Below the pieces are notes generated by a model. The model ran no database searches and was not told where the DNA came from. It saw only the letters and a program-made list of their open reading frames with translations. A program made the position numbers and the translations under genes. Positions 9,333 through 19,082 of a stretch of 64,000 nt of DNA are shown piece after piece (positions within the stretch are counted from its first letter, which is position 1; each line of letters begins with the position of its first letter). Origin of the DNA: Geopseudomonas aromaticivorans (GTDB lineage Bacteria; Pseudomonadota; Gammaproteobacteria; Pseudomonadales; Pseudomonadaceae); contig NZ_JAHRGL010000002.1 in NCBI RefSeq assembly GCF_019097855.1, forward strand, positions 124,001 to 188,000. The letters are read 5' to 3'.

Positions 9333-11462
9333 TCAGTCGCGCGCGATCACGGCGGCCGGCCGCTTCTTGCCCTTGCGTGCGTTGATCAGCGGTACGCACT
9401 GGTGGTCGTCCCGGAAGATCACCTCGCACTCGTAGCACTGGATGCACTCGCGGTAGTTGATCCGCCCGTCCGGCTCGATCGCCCCGATGCCGCAGCGGCG
9501 CGCGCAGAGTTGGCAGGGGCTGCCGCATTCGCTGCGACGGGGCAGCCAGCGCAGCAAATGAAAGCGGCCCAGCACCGCGAAGCAGGCGCCAAGCGGACAG
9601 AGATAGCGACAGAAGAACTTGTGCACGAAGAGCCCGGCGAGCAGCAGGGCCAACGCATAGAGCACGAACGGCCACTCCCGCACGAAGCCGAGGGTGATCG
9701 CGGTCTTGAATGGCTCCACCTCGGCGGCACGTTCGGCGCCGCTGATCGACCAGAAGCTGACCGCGACCAACCCGGCCAGGATCAGGTATTTGAGGGCCCA
9801 GAGCCGGCGGTGCAGGCTGAACGGGATGCGGCGCTGGCGAATCTTCAATAGTCGGGCCAGTTCCGCCGCCATCTCCTGCAGCACACCGAACGGGCAGAGC
9901 CAGCCACAGAAGTAGCCGCGTCCCCAGAGCACCAGCGTCAGCAGCACATAGCACCAGAGGATGAAGATCACCGGATCGAGCAGCAGCACCGAGGCGCTGG
10001 CATCGCCGCCGATCACCTGCAGGATGGTGAAGACATTGGTGATCGATAACTGTCCCTGGGTGATGTAGCCGATGAACACCAGCGTGTAGAGCAGGTATCC
10101 CCAGCGGATCAGCCGGAAGCGGCGGGCGTCCCGGGTGACCCAGCGGTGTCCGAAGATGATGGCTGTCAGAATCCCGAGGCCAAGCAGCAGAACCGCGATG
10201 CGGCTGAGGTGCTGCTGCCAGATCTTCAACCAGAGCGGGTCCTGCGGCTCGACGTGGATCGCCTCGATGCTGAACAGACGCTCGGGCAGCTGGTAATCCT
10301 GCCCGAAGCGACGAATCTCGTCGGGCTGCAGATAGCCTTGCGGACGGTTGACGACCAGCGACAGCTTCCAGCTCGACGCCGGATCGAAGCCGGCACCGGC
10401 CTTGACCCGGAACAGCACGAACTCGTTGAAACGGGGCATGTCGGCATGGTGCAGCGATTCGAGCTGTTCCTCTTCCAGCGCATTGAAGAAGTCCATGTCG
10501 CGCAACTCGATCTGCACCCCGTTCTGATCCAGTGCGAGCCGATCGGAAGGCGTCCCCCGGGTGAAGTCGTCGCCGAGGACGGAGTAGGGGCCCTGGTTCA
10601 TCACCGCGATCACATGATCGCCCGGCTCCAGGCTCTCCTCCATCAGGCGCTTGTAGAGCGTGTCGCCCAGCAGGTAGCGGCCGATGGTCGGCACATTCAG
10701 ATAAGCGAACTGCAGATTGGCGAACAGCGGGCCGGCTTCGTAGCGATAGGGCACGGGCGTCTCGATGTTGGCGCTGCCGAAAGCCGTTTCCACCGTCGAT
10801 TCGGGCACCTGCAAGGACCCTGTCCAGCGCTGCCCGAGCAGCTGCTGCCAGTCGGTCGTCTCGACCAGATCCTCGCGCACGCGTGACGCGGGTTTGCGTT
10901 TCGCAATGATCCCGGTCTCCTGCGCCACCTGCAGGGCGGACTGGATGACCGTCTCGTTCAGCACCACCGCCGATACCGTGGCCTTGCTGATGCCATCGAT
11001 GTAGACATTGCTGCCGCTATGCTTGTCGCGCACGGTGGCGCTGGTGATCTTGATCGGATGGCGCAGGTCCAGCCCCATGTACTGGCGCGTGAACTCATGT
11101 ATCGGCCCGGTACCCAGGCCATGCAGGAAGATCGGCTCATGCTGTTCGAGCACCTGCACGCCGCGGTACCGACCGTCACGGTCGATGCCGATCAGCAGCT
11201 GGAACGGGGCGCCGGAGAAGCCAGGCAGTTGCACATAATCGCCGGACAGGAAGGCATAACCGATCAGCTCCGTGACCTGATACACCGGCCACACGCGCGG
11301 CTGTTCGAGTCGCGGCATGATCTCGGTCGCTTCCGGGAAGATCGCCTGAATCAGTTTCGGAAGATCCTGTACGCCATCCTCGCTTTCGCTGGCCCCGGCG
11401 CGGGTGATGGCCAGCACCATCAACAACAATGCCAGTAATGGCGTCCTGAGTGACGTGAGCAT
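9333..11462 (-). CDS. NosR/NirI-like membrane flavoprotein with 4Fe-4S clusters
   Basis: The 709-residue protein has a signal peptide (1-25), a periplasmic FMN-binding domain (about 85-185) with DGISKATVS as the likely flavin-attachment site, and several membrane helices from about residue 410. The C-terminus carries polyferredoxin motifs CGWLCPFG, CRYLCPLG, CQLCARRCGIG and CIQCYECE (673-680). This is the NosR/NirI architecture, which passes electrons across the membrane to a periplasmic partner. No nos, nir or other denitrification genes are in the window, so its partner is unknown. An AACAACAA motif next to the ribosome-binding site suggests Crc/Hfq control. Related orphan genes occur near alcohol-oxidation loci in Pseudomonas, as I recall. 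Confidence 0.88.
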   Translation of the reverse strand: MLTSLRTPLLALLLMVLAITRAGASESEDGVQDLPKLIQAIFPEATEIMPRLEQPRVWPVYQVTELIGYAFLSGDYVQLPGFSGAPFQLLIGIDRDGRYRGVQVLEQHEPIFLHGLGTGPIHEFTRQYMGLDLRHPIKITSATVRDKHSGSNVYIDGISKATVSAVVLNETVIQSALQVAQETGIIAKRKPASRVREDLVETTDWQQLLGQRWTGSLQVPESTVETAFGSANIETPVPYRYEAGPLFANLQFAYLNVPTIGRYLLGDTLYKRLMEESLEPGDHVIAVMNQGPYSVLGDDFTRGTPSDRLALDQNGVQIELRDMDFFNALEEEQLESLHHADMPRFNEFVLFRVKAGAGFDPASSWKLSLVVNRPQGYLQPDEIRRFGQDYQLPERLFSIEAIHVEPQDPLWLKIWQQHLSRIAVLLLGLGILTAIIFGHRWVTRDARRFRLIRWGYLLYTLVFIGYITQGQLSITNVFTILQVIGGDASASVLLLDPVIFILWCYVLLTLVLWGRGYFCGWLCPFGVLQEMAAELARLLKIRQRRIPFSLHRRLWALKYLILAGLVAVSFWSISGAERAAEVEPFKTAITLGFVREWPFVLYALALLLAGLFVHKFFCRYLCPLGACFAVLGRFHLLRWLPRRSECGSPCQLCARRCGIGAIEPDGRINYRECIQCYECEVIFRDDHQCVPLINARKGKKRPAAVIARD

Positions 11463-11477
11463 TCCGTTTACCTCGTC

Positions 11478-11485
11478 TTGTTGTT
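11478..11485 (-). promoter_or_regulatory. Candidate Crc/Hfq motif at the NosR-like gene start
   Basis: On the minus strand the sequence reads AACAACAAGACGAGG before the ATG at 11462. AACAACAA is a perfect AANAANAA match and abuts the ribosome-binding site. By analogy with known Crc/Hfq targets this would repress translation on preferred carbon sources. Confidence 0.5.
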
Positions 11486-11486
11486 A

Positions 11487-11852
11487 TATTTCGATTAATC
11501 CTGACACCAAGATGAAGTTGTGACTAAGGGTCGATAGGCCTGATCGCTCTGCTACTTTCGAGCTATTTATTGATTTCTGCGGTGGCGGGATGTTTGCTGG
11601 CGTCGATTAAAAGCGGAATTCAAGGGGACGGTAGGGGTGATTTAATGGTTGTATCGGATGGCCCAGACATGACGCTTATGACTGACAGGTATGCCTGCTA
11701 CTTCTGGGTGGTGATTTTGGGTGCTGAAAATTACGCGGCAGACTTGTCAGCTTAGGTGGCGCTAGACAGCCGGATAAATGTAGGCGCAAGTGCTGTGCGC
11801 ACTTGCTGAGCCTGTGGGGTATTTGTCGGGGAAAGGAATATAAGCGGAATGA
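11487..11852 (+). other. Gene-free, AT-richer stretch
   Basis: No convincing gene lies here. A 61-codon frame with a TTG start is present at 11570-11755, without a ribosome-binding site or a family I know. A short inverted repeat, GCAAGTGC and GCACTTGC around a five-base loop, lies at 11786-11806 and could end transcription of the DMT gene, but it lacks a T tract. Base composition is visibly lower in GC than the flanking genes. Confidence 0.4.
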
Positions 11853-12737
11853 TTATGCTGCTTTTCCAGACGGGAGAATGGCTATCGCCACGCCACCCAG
11901 GACGACAAGCGAAATGACCACTAGGCGGGTGGTCAGGTTTTCACCCAGCAACATCACGCCGCCAATCGAGGCCATGATGGGAACGGTCAACTGGAGAGTG
12001 GCGGCCTGATACGCGGCAAGGCACTTCACCACGTGGTACCAGATCGCATAGCCCAGGCCGGAAGCCAGTACTCCTGAGGCCAGCGCATAGGCCAGGCCGG
12101 TCCCGGTTATGAAAGCTTCATCCCTCCAGATGGCGTATGCCGCGAGCAGAGCTGCACCCGGCAGCGCGCGGACGAAGTTGCCCGTGGTAGCGGCCAGCGG
12201 GTCCGCCGCACCTCTACCGAGCAGCGAGTAGACGCCCCAGGCCACTCCCGAGGAGATCATCACGAGGGCGCTGCCCAGCTGCGGCGAGTTCGCTCCCGGC
12301 AGCAGCAGTGCCACCAGCCCCATGAACGCAATCAGCATGCCGACGACGCCGCGGGAGCCCGCGCGCTCCCCGCGAATCCAGCCATACGCGAACATCGTTA
12401 CCTGCACGGCGCCGAACAGGATGAGCGCGCCGATGCCGGCCCCCAGACTCACATAGGCAATGGAAAATGCGTAGGCATAGAGGAACAAGCCAAGACCGCC
12501 ACTCCAACTTCCCCGCAGAGGTCTGGACGGTGATCCGAACTTCACAACGCACCACAGGAATAGGCCGCCACTGAGCAATCGCACAGTCGTGAATGACTCC
12601 GGATCGATCTTGCCTTGCATTAACGCAACGCGACAAAAAATAGAATTTGCAGCGAATGCCAGCATGCTGATGGCGATATAGGCGATCAGCCTGAGTTGGG
12701 TGGTAGGTGAAGGAATGGAACTTTCATTGCTGCGCAT
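11853..12737 (-). CDS. DMT-superfamily (EamA) transporter
   Basis: The 294-residue protein has about ten hydrophobic segments arranged as two EamA halves (about 15-145 and 160-290), with the typical late motif LTVPIMASIGGVMLLGE. EamA proteins export amino acids, metabolites or drugs; the substrate is not visible. The GC content is lower than in neighbouring core genes. The flanks are gene-poor (390 and 640 bases), which suggests an acquired single-gene unit. Confidence 0.88.
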   Translation of the reverse strand: MRSNESSIPSPTTQLRLIAYIAISMLAFAANSIFCRVALMQGKIDPESFTTVRLLSGGLFLWCVVKFGSPSRPLRGSWSGGLGLFLYAYAFSIAYVSLGAGIGALILFGAVQVTMFAYGWIRGERAGSRGVVGMLIAFMGLVALLLPGANSPQLGSALVMISSGVAWGVYSLLGRGAADPLAATTGNFVRALPGAALLAAYAIWRDEAFITGTGLAYALASGVLASGLGYAIWYHVVKCLAAYQAATLQLTVPIMASIGGVMLLGENLTTRLVVISLVVLGGVAIAILPSGKAA

Positions 12738-13237
12738 GATTTGTTCGTGCGTGGGTTATTGGATTTTTTATCGCTACCGGGAGAAGCGGTTGATCAGTTC
12801 AAGGTGAGGATGCCCGGGTCGGTGCAAGTCGGCAAGAAAGATTTCCTTTCGTGGCGAAGAAGAAAAACTCCTTCACCAGTTTGGTGAATCATCCGATTAT
12901 CACCGCGCATTGACTGGATGCGCCTGAATGCACATTGAAAGAGTGTCGTCGTGTGCATGCTCCAGCATCCTTTCGCAGGAACTAGTGTCAATGCAGTTGG
13001 CCATGTCAACCGGTTGGCAAGAAGACATCCATGCATTGGCTGAAGATCATTTCGAAGACTGGAGACAGCAGTCGACCGGCCGCCGCAGTCATATTTTAGC
13101 GTTACAAGACAGAGTTCCTCGCCGCAGTCGCAGGGGCAAAACCCGGAAGCTGCCGGTACAGCAGAGTGATCTCACTGCCAACTTGTTGGGACTGCAGCCC
13201 CTGAGCTGGCTGCGCCAACCCGGGCCTTCGAGGGTTA
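12738..13237 (+). other. Gene-poor stretch with a doubtful ORF running into a MITE
   Basis: I see no gene with a recognisable family. A plus-strand frame beginning at the ATG at 12991 gives a protein-like sequence (WQEDIHALAEDHFEDWRQQ) but then reads through the MITE from 13238 and stops inside it at 13314. It may be a small gene truncated by the insertion, or chance. No ribosome-binding site is obvious. Confidence 0.3.
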
Positions 13238-13379
13238 GGCTCTGTACGAAAAGTGCCTGCGCTCGGTCATGCTGCGTTGAAAAGCGGCTCGGAATGCTCA
13301 TTTACGACCAGTAAACTCCGCTTCCTCGCCGCTTTTCGCCTTGCCTGACCTTCGCTCGGCTGACTTTTCGTACAGGCCC
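13238..13379. mobile_element. MITE-like palindromic element
   Basis: The ends carry a perfect 13-base inverted repeat, CTGTACGAAAAGT at 13242-13254 and its complement at 13363-13375. An inner pair, GAAAAGCGGC (13279) and GCCGCTTTTC (13328), and a central TTTACGACCAGTAAA (13301-13315) make the whole 142 bases fold into one long imperfect hairpin. It has no coding capacity. TAG occurs at both borders (13236-13238 and 13380-13382), compatible with a short target duplication. I recall very similar repeats in other Pseudomonas genomes. The right border touches the stop codon of the LysR gene. Confidence 0.75.
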
Positions 13380-14296
13380 TAGCGCGCCGCTTCCGCCAGC
13401 AACCAGTCGCGGAATGCCTGCACCCTGGCCAGCTCGCTGCACTCCGGGCGGTAGACGATGTAGTAGGCCTGCATCAGCGGGCAGTCCAGCCTTGGTTCAC
13501 CGAAGGGACGGATCAGGCGCCTTGCTGCGAGGTCGTCCTGCACCATCACGCTGCGTGCCAGAGCCAGGCCGCGGCCTTCGATCGCAGCCTGGAGCACCGC
13601 CGCGGAATTGTTGATGCTCAGCCCACGGTGCGCATTGATCCCCGGATAGCCGGCAGCATCCAGCCAGCGCCGCCAGGTGGGATAGTCCGGGTCGCTGGCC
13701 ATGGACATGTCATGGACCAGCGTGCAGCGGCTCAACGCCTCGGGCGGCAGCAGGCCATCCACCAGCAGGGGAAAGTCCGGCGCACACACCGGGAACATGC
13801 TCTCGTCCATCAGATGCACGGCGGCAAGGCCGGGCCACTGGCCGGCGCCATAGCGCACGCCTACGTCAATGCGTTCGACGAGGAAATCCACCGTGCGGGC
13901 ATTGGTGTCCAGCAGCACATCCATCTGCGGGTGAGCCAGCTGGAAGCGCTCGAGACGCGGCAGCAACCACTTGGCCGCAAAGGCCGGACAGACGGTGATG
14001 GTCAGCCCGGCATGCACACTGGCGTCCTTCAGCCGCGCCAGGCCTACGCTCAGTCGATCGAAGCCTTCGCGGATATCCGCAAGTGCCGCGCGCGCCGCCT
14101 CGGTAGGCATCAATCGCGACGAACCGCTGCCGGCACGGGTGAACAGCGCGATGCCCAGCCAGGACTCCAGGTTGCGCACCTGCTGTCCCACGGCGGCGGG
14201 TGTGACGTTCAGTTCGGCGGCCGCAGCGGAAAAGCTTTGATGCCGGGCAGCGGCCTCGAAAGCACGGAGCGCATTGAGATAGGCGGGTGTCGTCAT
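13379..14296 (-). CDS. LysR-family transcriptional regulator (GcvA-like)
   Basis: The 305-residue protein has an N-terminal winged helix (ALRAFEAAARHQSFSAAAAEL, then VGQQVRNLESWLG) and a LysR substrate-binding domain from about residue 90 with AAKWLLPRL, the GcvA-type hallmark. The ATG at 14296 gives the standard N-terminus; an in-frame ATG at 14329 is possible. It is divergent from the SDR remnant at 14474 and the CMD protein, so it probably controlled them. Its TAG stop lies exactly at the border of the MITE, with the coding region apparently full length. Confidence 0.88.
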   Translation of the reverse strand: MTTPAYLNALRAFEAAARHQSFSAAAAELNVTPAAVGQQVRNLESWLGIALFTRAGSGSSRLMPTEAARAALADIREGFDRLSVGLARLKDASVHAGLTITVCPAFAAKWLLPRLERFQLAHPQMDVLLDTNARTVDFLVERIDVGVRYGAGQWPGLAAVHLMDESMFPVCAPDFPLLVDGLLPPEALSRCTLVHDMSMASDPDYPTWRRWLDAAGYPGINAHRGLSINNSAAVLQAAIEGRGLALARSVMVQDDLAARRLIRPFGEPRLDCPLMQAYYIVYRPECSELARVQAFRDWLLAEAAR

Positions 14297-14473
14297 GGAA
14301 AGAAATTCTTTGTCGCGAGGCAAAAACATATGCGTTGCGAGGGGATGCCTCCAAATCAAGAATGCACCCCAGGCAAACGCGCAATCCCTGGAAGATACAT
14401 GGATTTTGGGGCGGCGCAAAAGCCTCGATGACCAAGGCTCCACTCTGGGAGGCCTTGCTGCGGTGCCCGTTGC

Positions 14474-14584
14474 ATGAATAGTTTTTCTAACAAGGTGGCC
14501 ATCATCGCCGATGGTGGCAAAGCTGCGCGGATTACCGGCGCAGTGCTGCCGGTCGATGGCGACGTCACCGCCGGACGAATCTGA
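14474..14584 (+). pseudogene. Internally deleted SDR-family dehydrogenase remnant
   Basis: This 36-codon frame reads MNSFSNKVAIIADGGKAAR followed by ITGAVLPVDGDVTAGRI. The first part is the beta1/glycine-loop start of a short-chain dehydrogenase; the second is the typical SDR C-terminus (ITGxxLPVDGGxxAGRI). About 200 middle codons are missing, including the Tyr/Lys site, and the glycine loop itself is damaged. The junction is in frame. It lies 18 bases before the CMD-protein gene and divergent from a LysR gene, a common LysR-SDR-CMD arrangement. It cannot be an active dehydrogenase. Confidence 0.75.
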
Positions 14585-14601
14585 TACTGGAGAAAGAACA
14601 G

Positions 14602-14937
14602 ATGATGAACTGGAACCAATACTTCGCGAGCCTGATGGGCCGTGTTGGCGAGTTCGCCAGGCTCGCCCCTGAAACCATGCGGGGCCTGAACACGATCGGC
14701 AGCGCGCCCGCCAGGCATCTGGACCCGAAGATCCATGAGCTGATCGCCTTGTCGGTAGCCGTCACCACCCGTTGCGATGGCTGCATCGCCGCGCACGTCC
14801 AGGCCGCCCTGAAACACGGCGCCACCCGCGAGGAAATCGCCGAAGCCCTCGGCGTGGCCATCGCGCTGAATGCCGGTGCCGCCCTGATCTACAGCTCACG
14901 CGTCTTCGACGCCGTCTCGGCCTTCGACAACGCCTGA
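14602..14937 (+). CDS. Carboxymuconolactone decarboxylase-family protein (AhpD-like peroxidase)
   Basis: The 111-residue protein carries the CMD-domain core LSVAVTTRCDGCIAAHVQAA, with a CxxC pair followed by the conserved histidine. In AhpD-type proteins this dithiol reduces peroxides or recycles peroxiredoxin. True decarboxylase activity is unlikely given the CxxC. The start has GGAGAAAGAACAG upstream and two consecutive ATGs (14602, 14605). It follows the SDR remnant and is probably read from the divergent LysR-controlled promoter. Confidence 0.88.
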   Translation: MMNWNQYFASLMGRVGEFARLAPETMRGLNTIGSAPARHLDPKIHELIALSVAVTTRCDGCIAAHVQAALKHGATREEIAEALGVAIALNAGAALIYSSRVFDAVSAFDNA

Positions 14938-15233
14938 GGCGCACCGGGCGCCCGGTGCATCACCGCCAGGCACATCGAGGTCGGCAGCATTCGATCAATC
15001 GGGCCCCTGGCCGCCCTCATTCCCCATCTGGACGCAACCCTGGCGAATATCTGGTCAGGTGGAGTGCGGCCGGGTGGTCGGGGCCGGGCAAATTGTGTGG
15101 GGTGGCCATCCGGGCTGGGTAGTGGGTGTGACCGCGCCACTAAGGAGTAACTCCGCATGGGGTGAGCTGTAACGGAAAAACCGCGCCTTGGGCTTGTGGA
15201 TACAGGGTTGTGTTTCTTTAAGTTGTTGATATT
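14938..15233 (+). other. Gene-free stretch
   Basis: No coding frame with a start signal or family resemblance is visible on either strand. The right end leads into the second copy of the small-RNA terminator. No A-rich Crc/Hfq motifs or -24/-12 elements precede that copy, so this is not a second intact Crc-antagonist gene. Confidence 0.5.
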
Positions 15234-15287
15234 AAAAGCACGACCGATTTGAAGGGGGAGCCAATGGCTCCCCCTTGTGCTATCTGC
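15234..15287 (+). terminator. Second copy of the Crc-antagonist RNA terminator
   Basis: The segment from AAAGCA through CGACCGATTTGAAGG to the stem GGGGGAGCC/GGCTCCCCC and TTGTGCT repeats 8314-8366 with only a few changes (a three-base loop instead of two, one C for T, one A for T). Only this 3' part is duplicated; the motif-bearing body of the RNA is missing. It may still terminate transcription of the CMD gene. The two copies bracket about 6.9 kb in direct orientation. Confidence 0.75.
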
Positions 15288-15378
15288 AGGGCCGCTTCAG
15301 GCCTCCCTCATTCCAGCCTGCCCACCGGCCGGGCTCCTGCGTTGCCTTGTGTCATCCGCAGACAACCGGGCGTCCCCC

Positions 15379-16275
15379 TCATATCCATTCCCGCTCCACC
15401 GTCGTGCCTTGCTCGTCCCACAGTTGCTGCGGCGGGATATCGAGCAACGACCAGGCGCCGGGATGCAGCAGCGGTAGCGCCCGCGCAGCGGCCAGCATCA
15501 TGCGCGCGGCCAGTTCGATCTCGTTGAAGCGCGCTTCCAGCAGCAGACCGGCATGGCTGGCGTTACCGGAGGCGGCATGGCGTTCTACCAGCACTCCGCG
15601 GTTGGTTTCCTCCAGCTCGGCGATGCTGTCCACCGGAAACACCAGCGTCTGCTCGTCGAGATAGAGCGGGTCGAGGCTGATCTCCAGCTCCACCGCGGCC
15701 GCATCGGCGCCGGCTTCCAGCTCGACGTACACGTAGCGCTGCAACTGGCCGTCCGCGCTCTTCACTTCGGTGGCCAGCGCCTTGCGCACGCCCTGGATGC
15801 CTTGCGCCGCCAGAGTGTGGTGCAGGCTGCTGGCAGCATGCAGGCTGGTCTGGGTGTGGCCATGGGGAATCAGCAAGGCGAACTGGCTGCGAAACAGCGA
15901 GAGAAGCCCCGGATCGCAGCCCGCACCGACGATGGCGGTTGCCCGGTAGAGGTGCGCCATGCGCTGCATGTCCGTCTTGTGCGCCGCGAAGGCGTCGCCG
16001 TGCAGGCGGGCGCACTCGACCAGCGGGATCCTGTGCTGCAGTAGTTCCTGGGCCTGGCCGCGCACCATGTTGGCTGGCACGCAGACCAGCGCGGCGTCGA
16101 CCGCGCTCAGCTCGCTGACATGGCCGACCACCGGGATGTCGCCCAGCCAGTCGAGCGGCGCCGGGGTGCGCCGCACCACGCCGGCCAGCGTCAGAGTGGC
16201 GTCGCTGAGCAGCAGCTCGGCGCAGCGGCGCCCCAGGTTGCCCATGCCGATCACCGCGATCTGTCGTTTTTTCAT
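15379..16275 (-). CDS. Diaminopimelate dehydrogenase-like amino-acid dehydrogenase
   Basis: The 298-residue protein starts with a Rossmann fold (IAVIGMGNLGRRCAELLL) and contains GAGCDPGLLSLFRSQ followed by HAASSLHH and GIQGVRKAL. This parallels the GWDPGM and GxxxxHSDALRxIPGVxxA order of meso-diaminopimelate dehydrogenase (Ddh). Ddh converts tetrahydrodipicolinate to meso-diaminopimelate in one NADPH-dependent step. Most pseudomonads use the succinylase route, so a related D- or diamino acid dehydrogenase is equally possible. The ATG at 16275 follows GGGAAAGAAC; the upstream extension has no better start. The gene stands alone on its strand. Confidence 0.7.
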   Translation of the reverse strand: MKKRQIAVIGMGNLGRRCAELLLSDATLTLAGVVRRTPAPLDWLGDIPVVGHVSELSAVDAALVCVPANMVRGQAQELLQHRIPLVECARLHGDAFAAHKTDMQRMAHLYRATAIVGAGCDPGLLSLFRSQFALLIPHGHTQTSLHAASSLHHTLAAQGIQGVRKALATEVKSADGQLQRYVYVELEAGADAAAVELEISLDPLYLDEQTLVFPVDSIAELEETNRGVLVERHAASGNASHAGLLLEARFNEIELAARMMLAAARALPLLHPGAWSLLDIPPQQLWDEQGTTVEREWI

Positions 16276-18931
<2,656 letters not shown>

Positions 18932-18941
18932 TCCCCCATCG

Positions 18942-18975
18942 AGCCGGGCCTGCACTGCAGGCCCGGTCCGTTCCT
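18942..18975 (+). terminator. Probable terminator of katG
   Basis: CCGGGCCTGCA and TGCAGGCCCGG form an eleven-pair stem directly after the katG stop (18944-18966), followed by a weak T-containing tail TCCGTTCCTGTT. Confidence 0.65.
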
Positions 18976-19082
18976 GTTCATGCTGCGGGCGTCCGTCGTG
19001 AGCGTCTAGGTGCTGCTATGAGTCGCCGGCTGCCGGGCTGCTGGCATCGTTCTCGCTATCGCCGCCAAGCGGAAACCACCCA

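Noticed and set aside
9333-11462. Part of a nitrous-oxide reductase (nos) cluster
   Set aside because: No nosZ, nosD, nosF, nosY or nosL gene is present on either side, so only the NosR-like protein itself is called.
11570-11755. 61-codon frame with TTG start and a lipobox-like AVAGC
   Set aside because: There is no ribosome-binding site, the codon use is poor and it has no recognisable homologue.
12794-13036. 80-codon minus-strand frame upstream of the DMT gene
   Set aside because: It overlaps other equally weak frames, has no start signal and its sequence is not protein-like.
15181-15290. Second Crc-antagonist RNA upstream of the duplicated terminator
   Set aside because: No -24/-12 promoter and no A-rich motifs precede the terminator copy; only the 3' end is duplicated.
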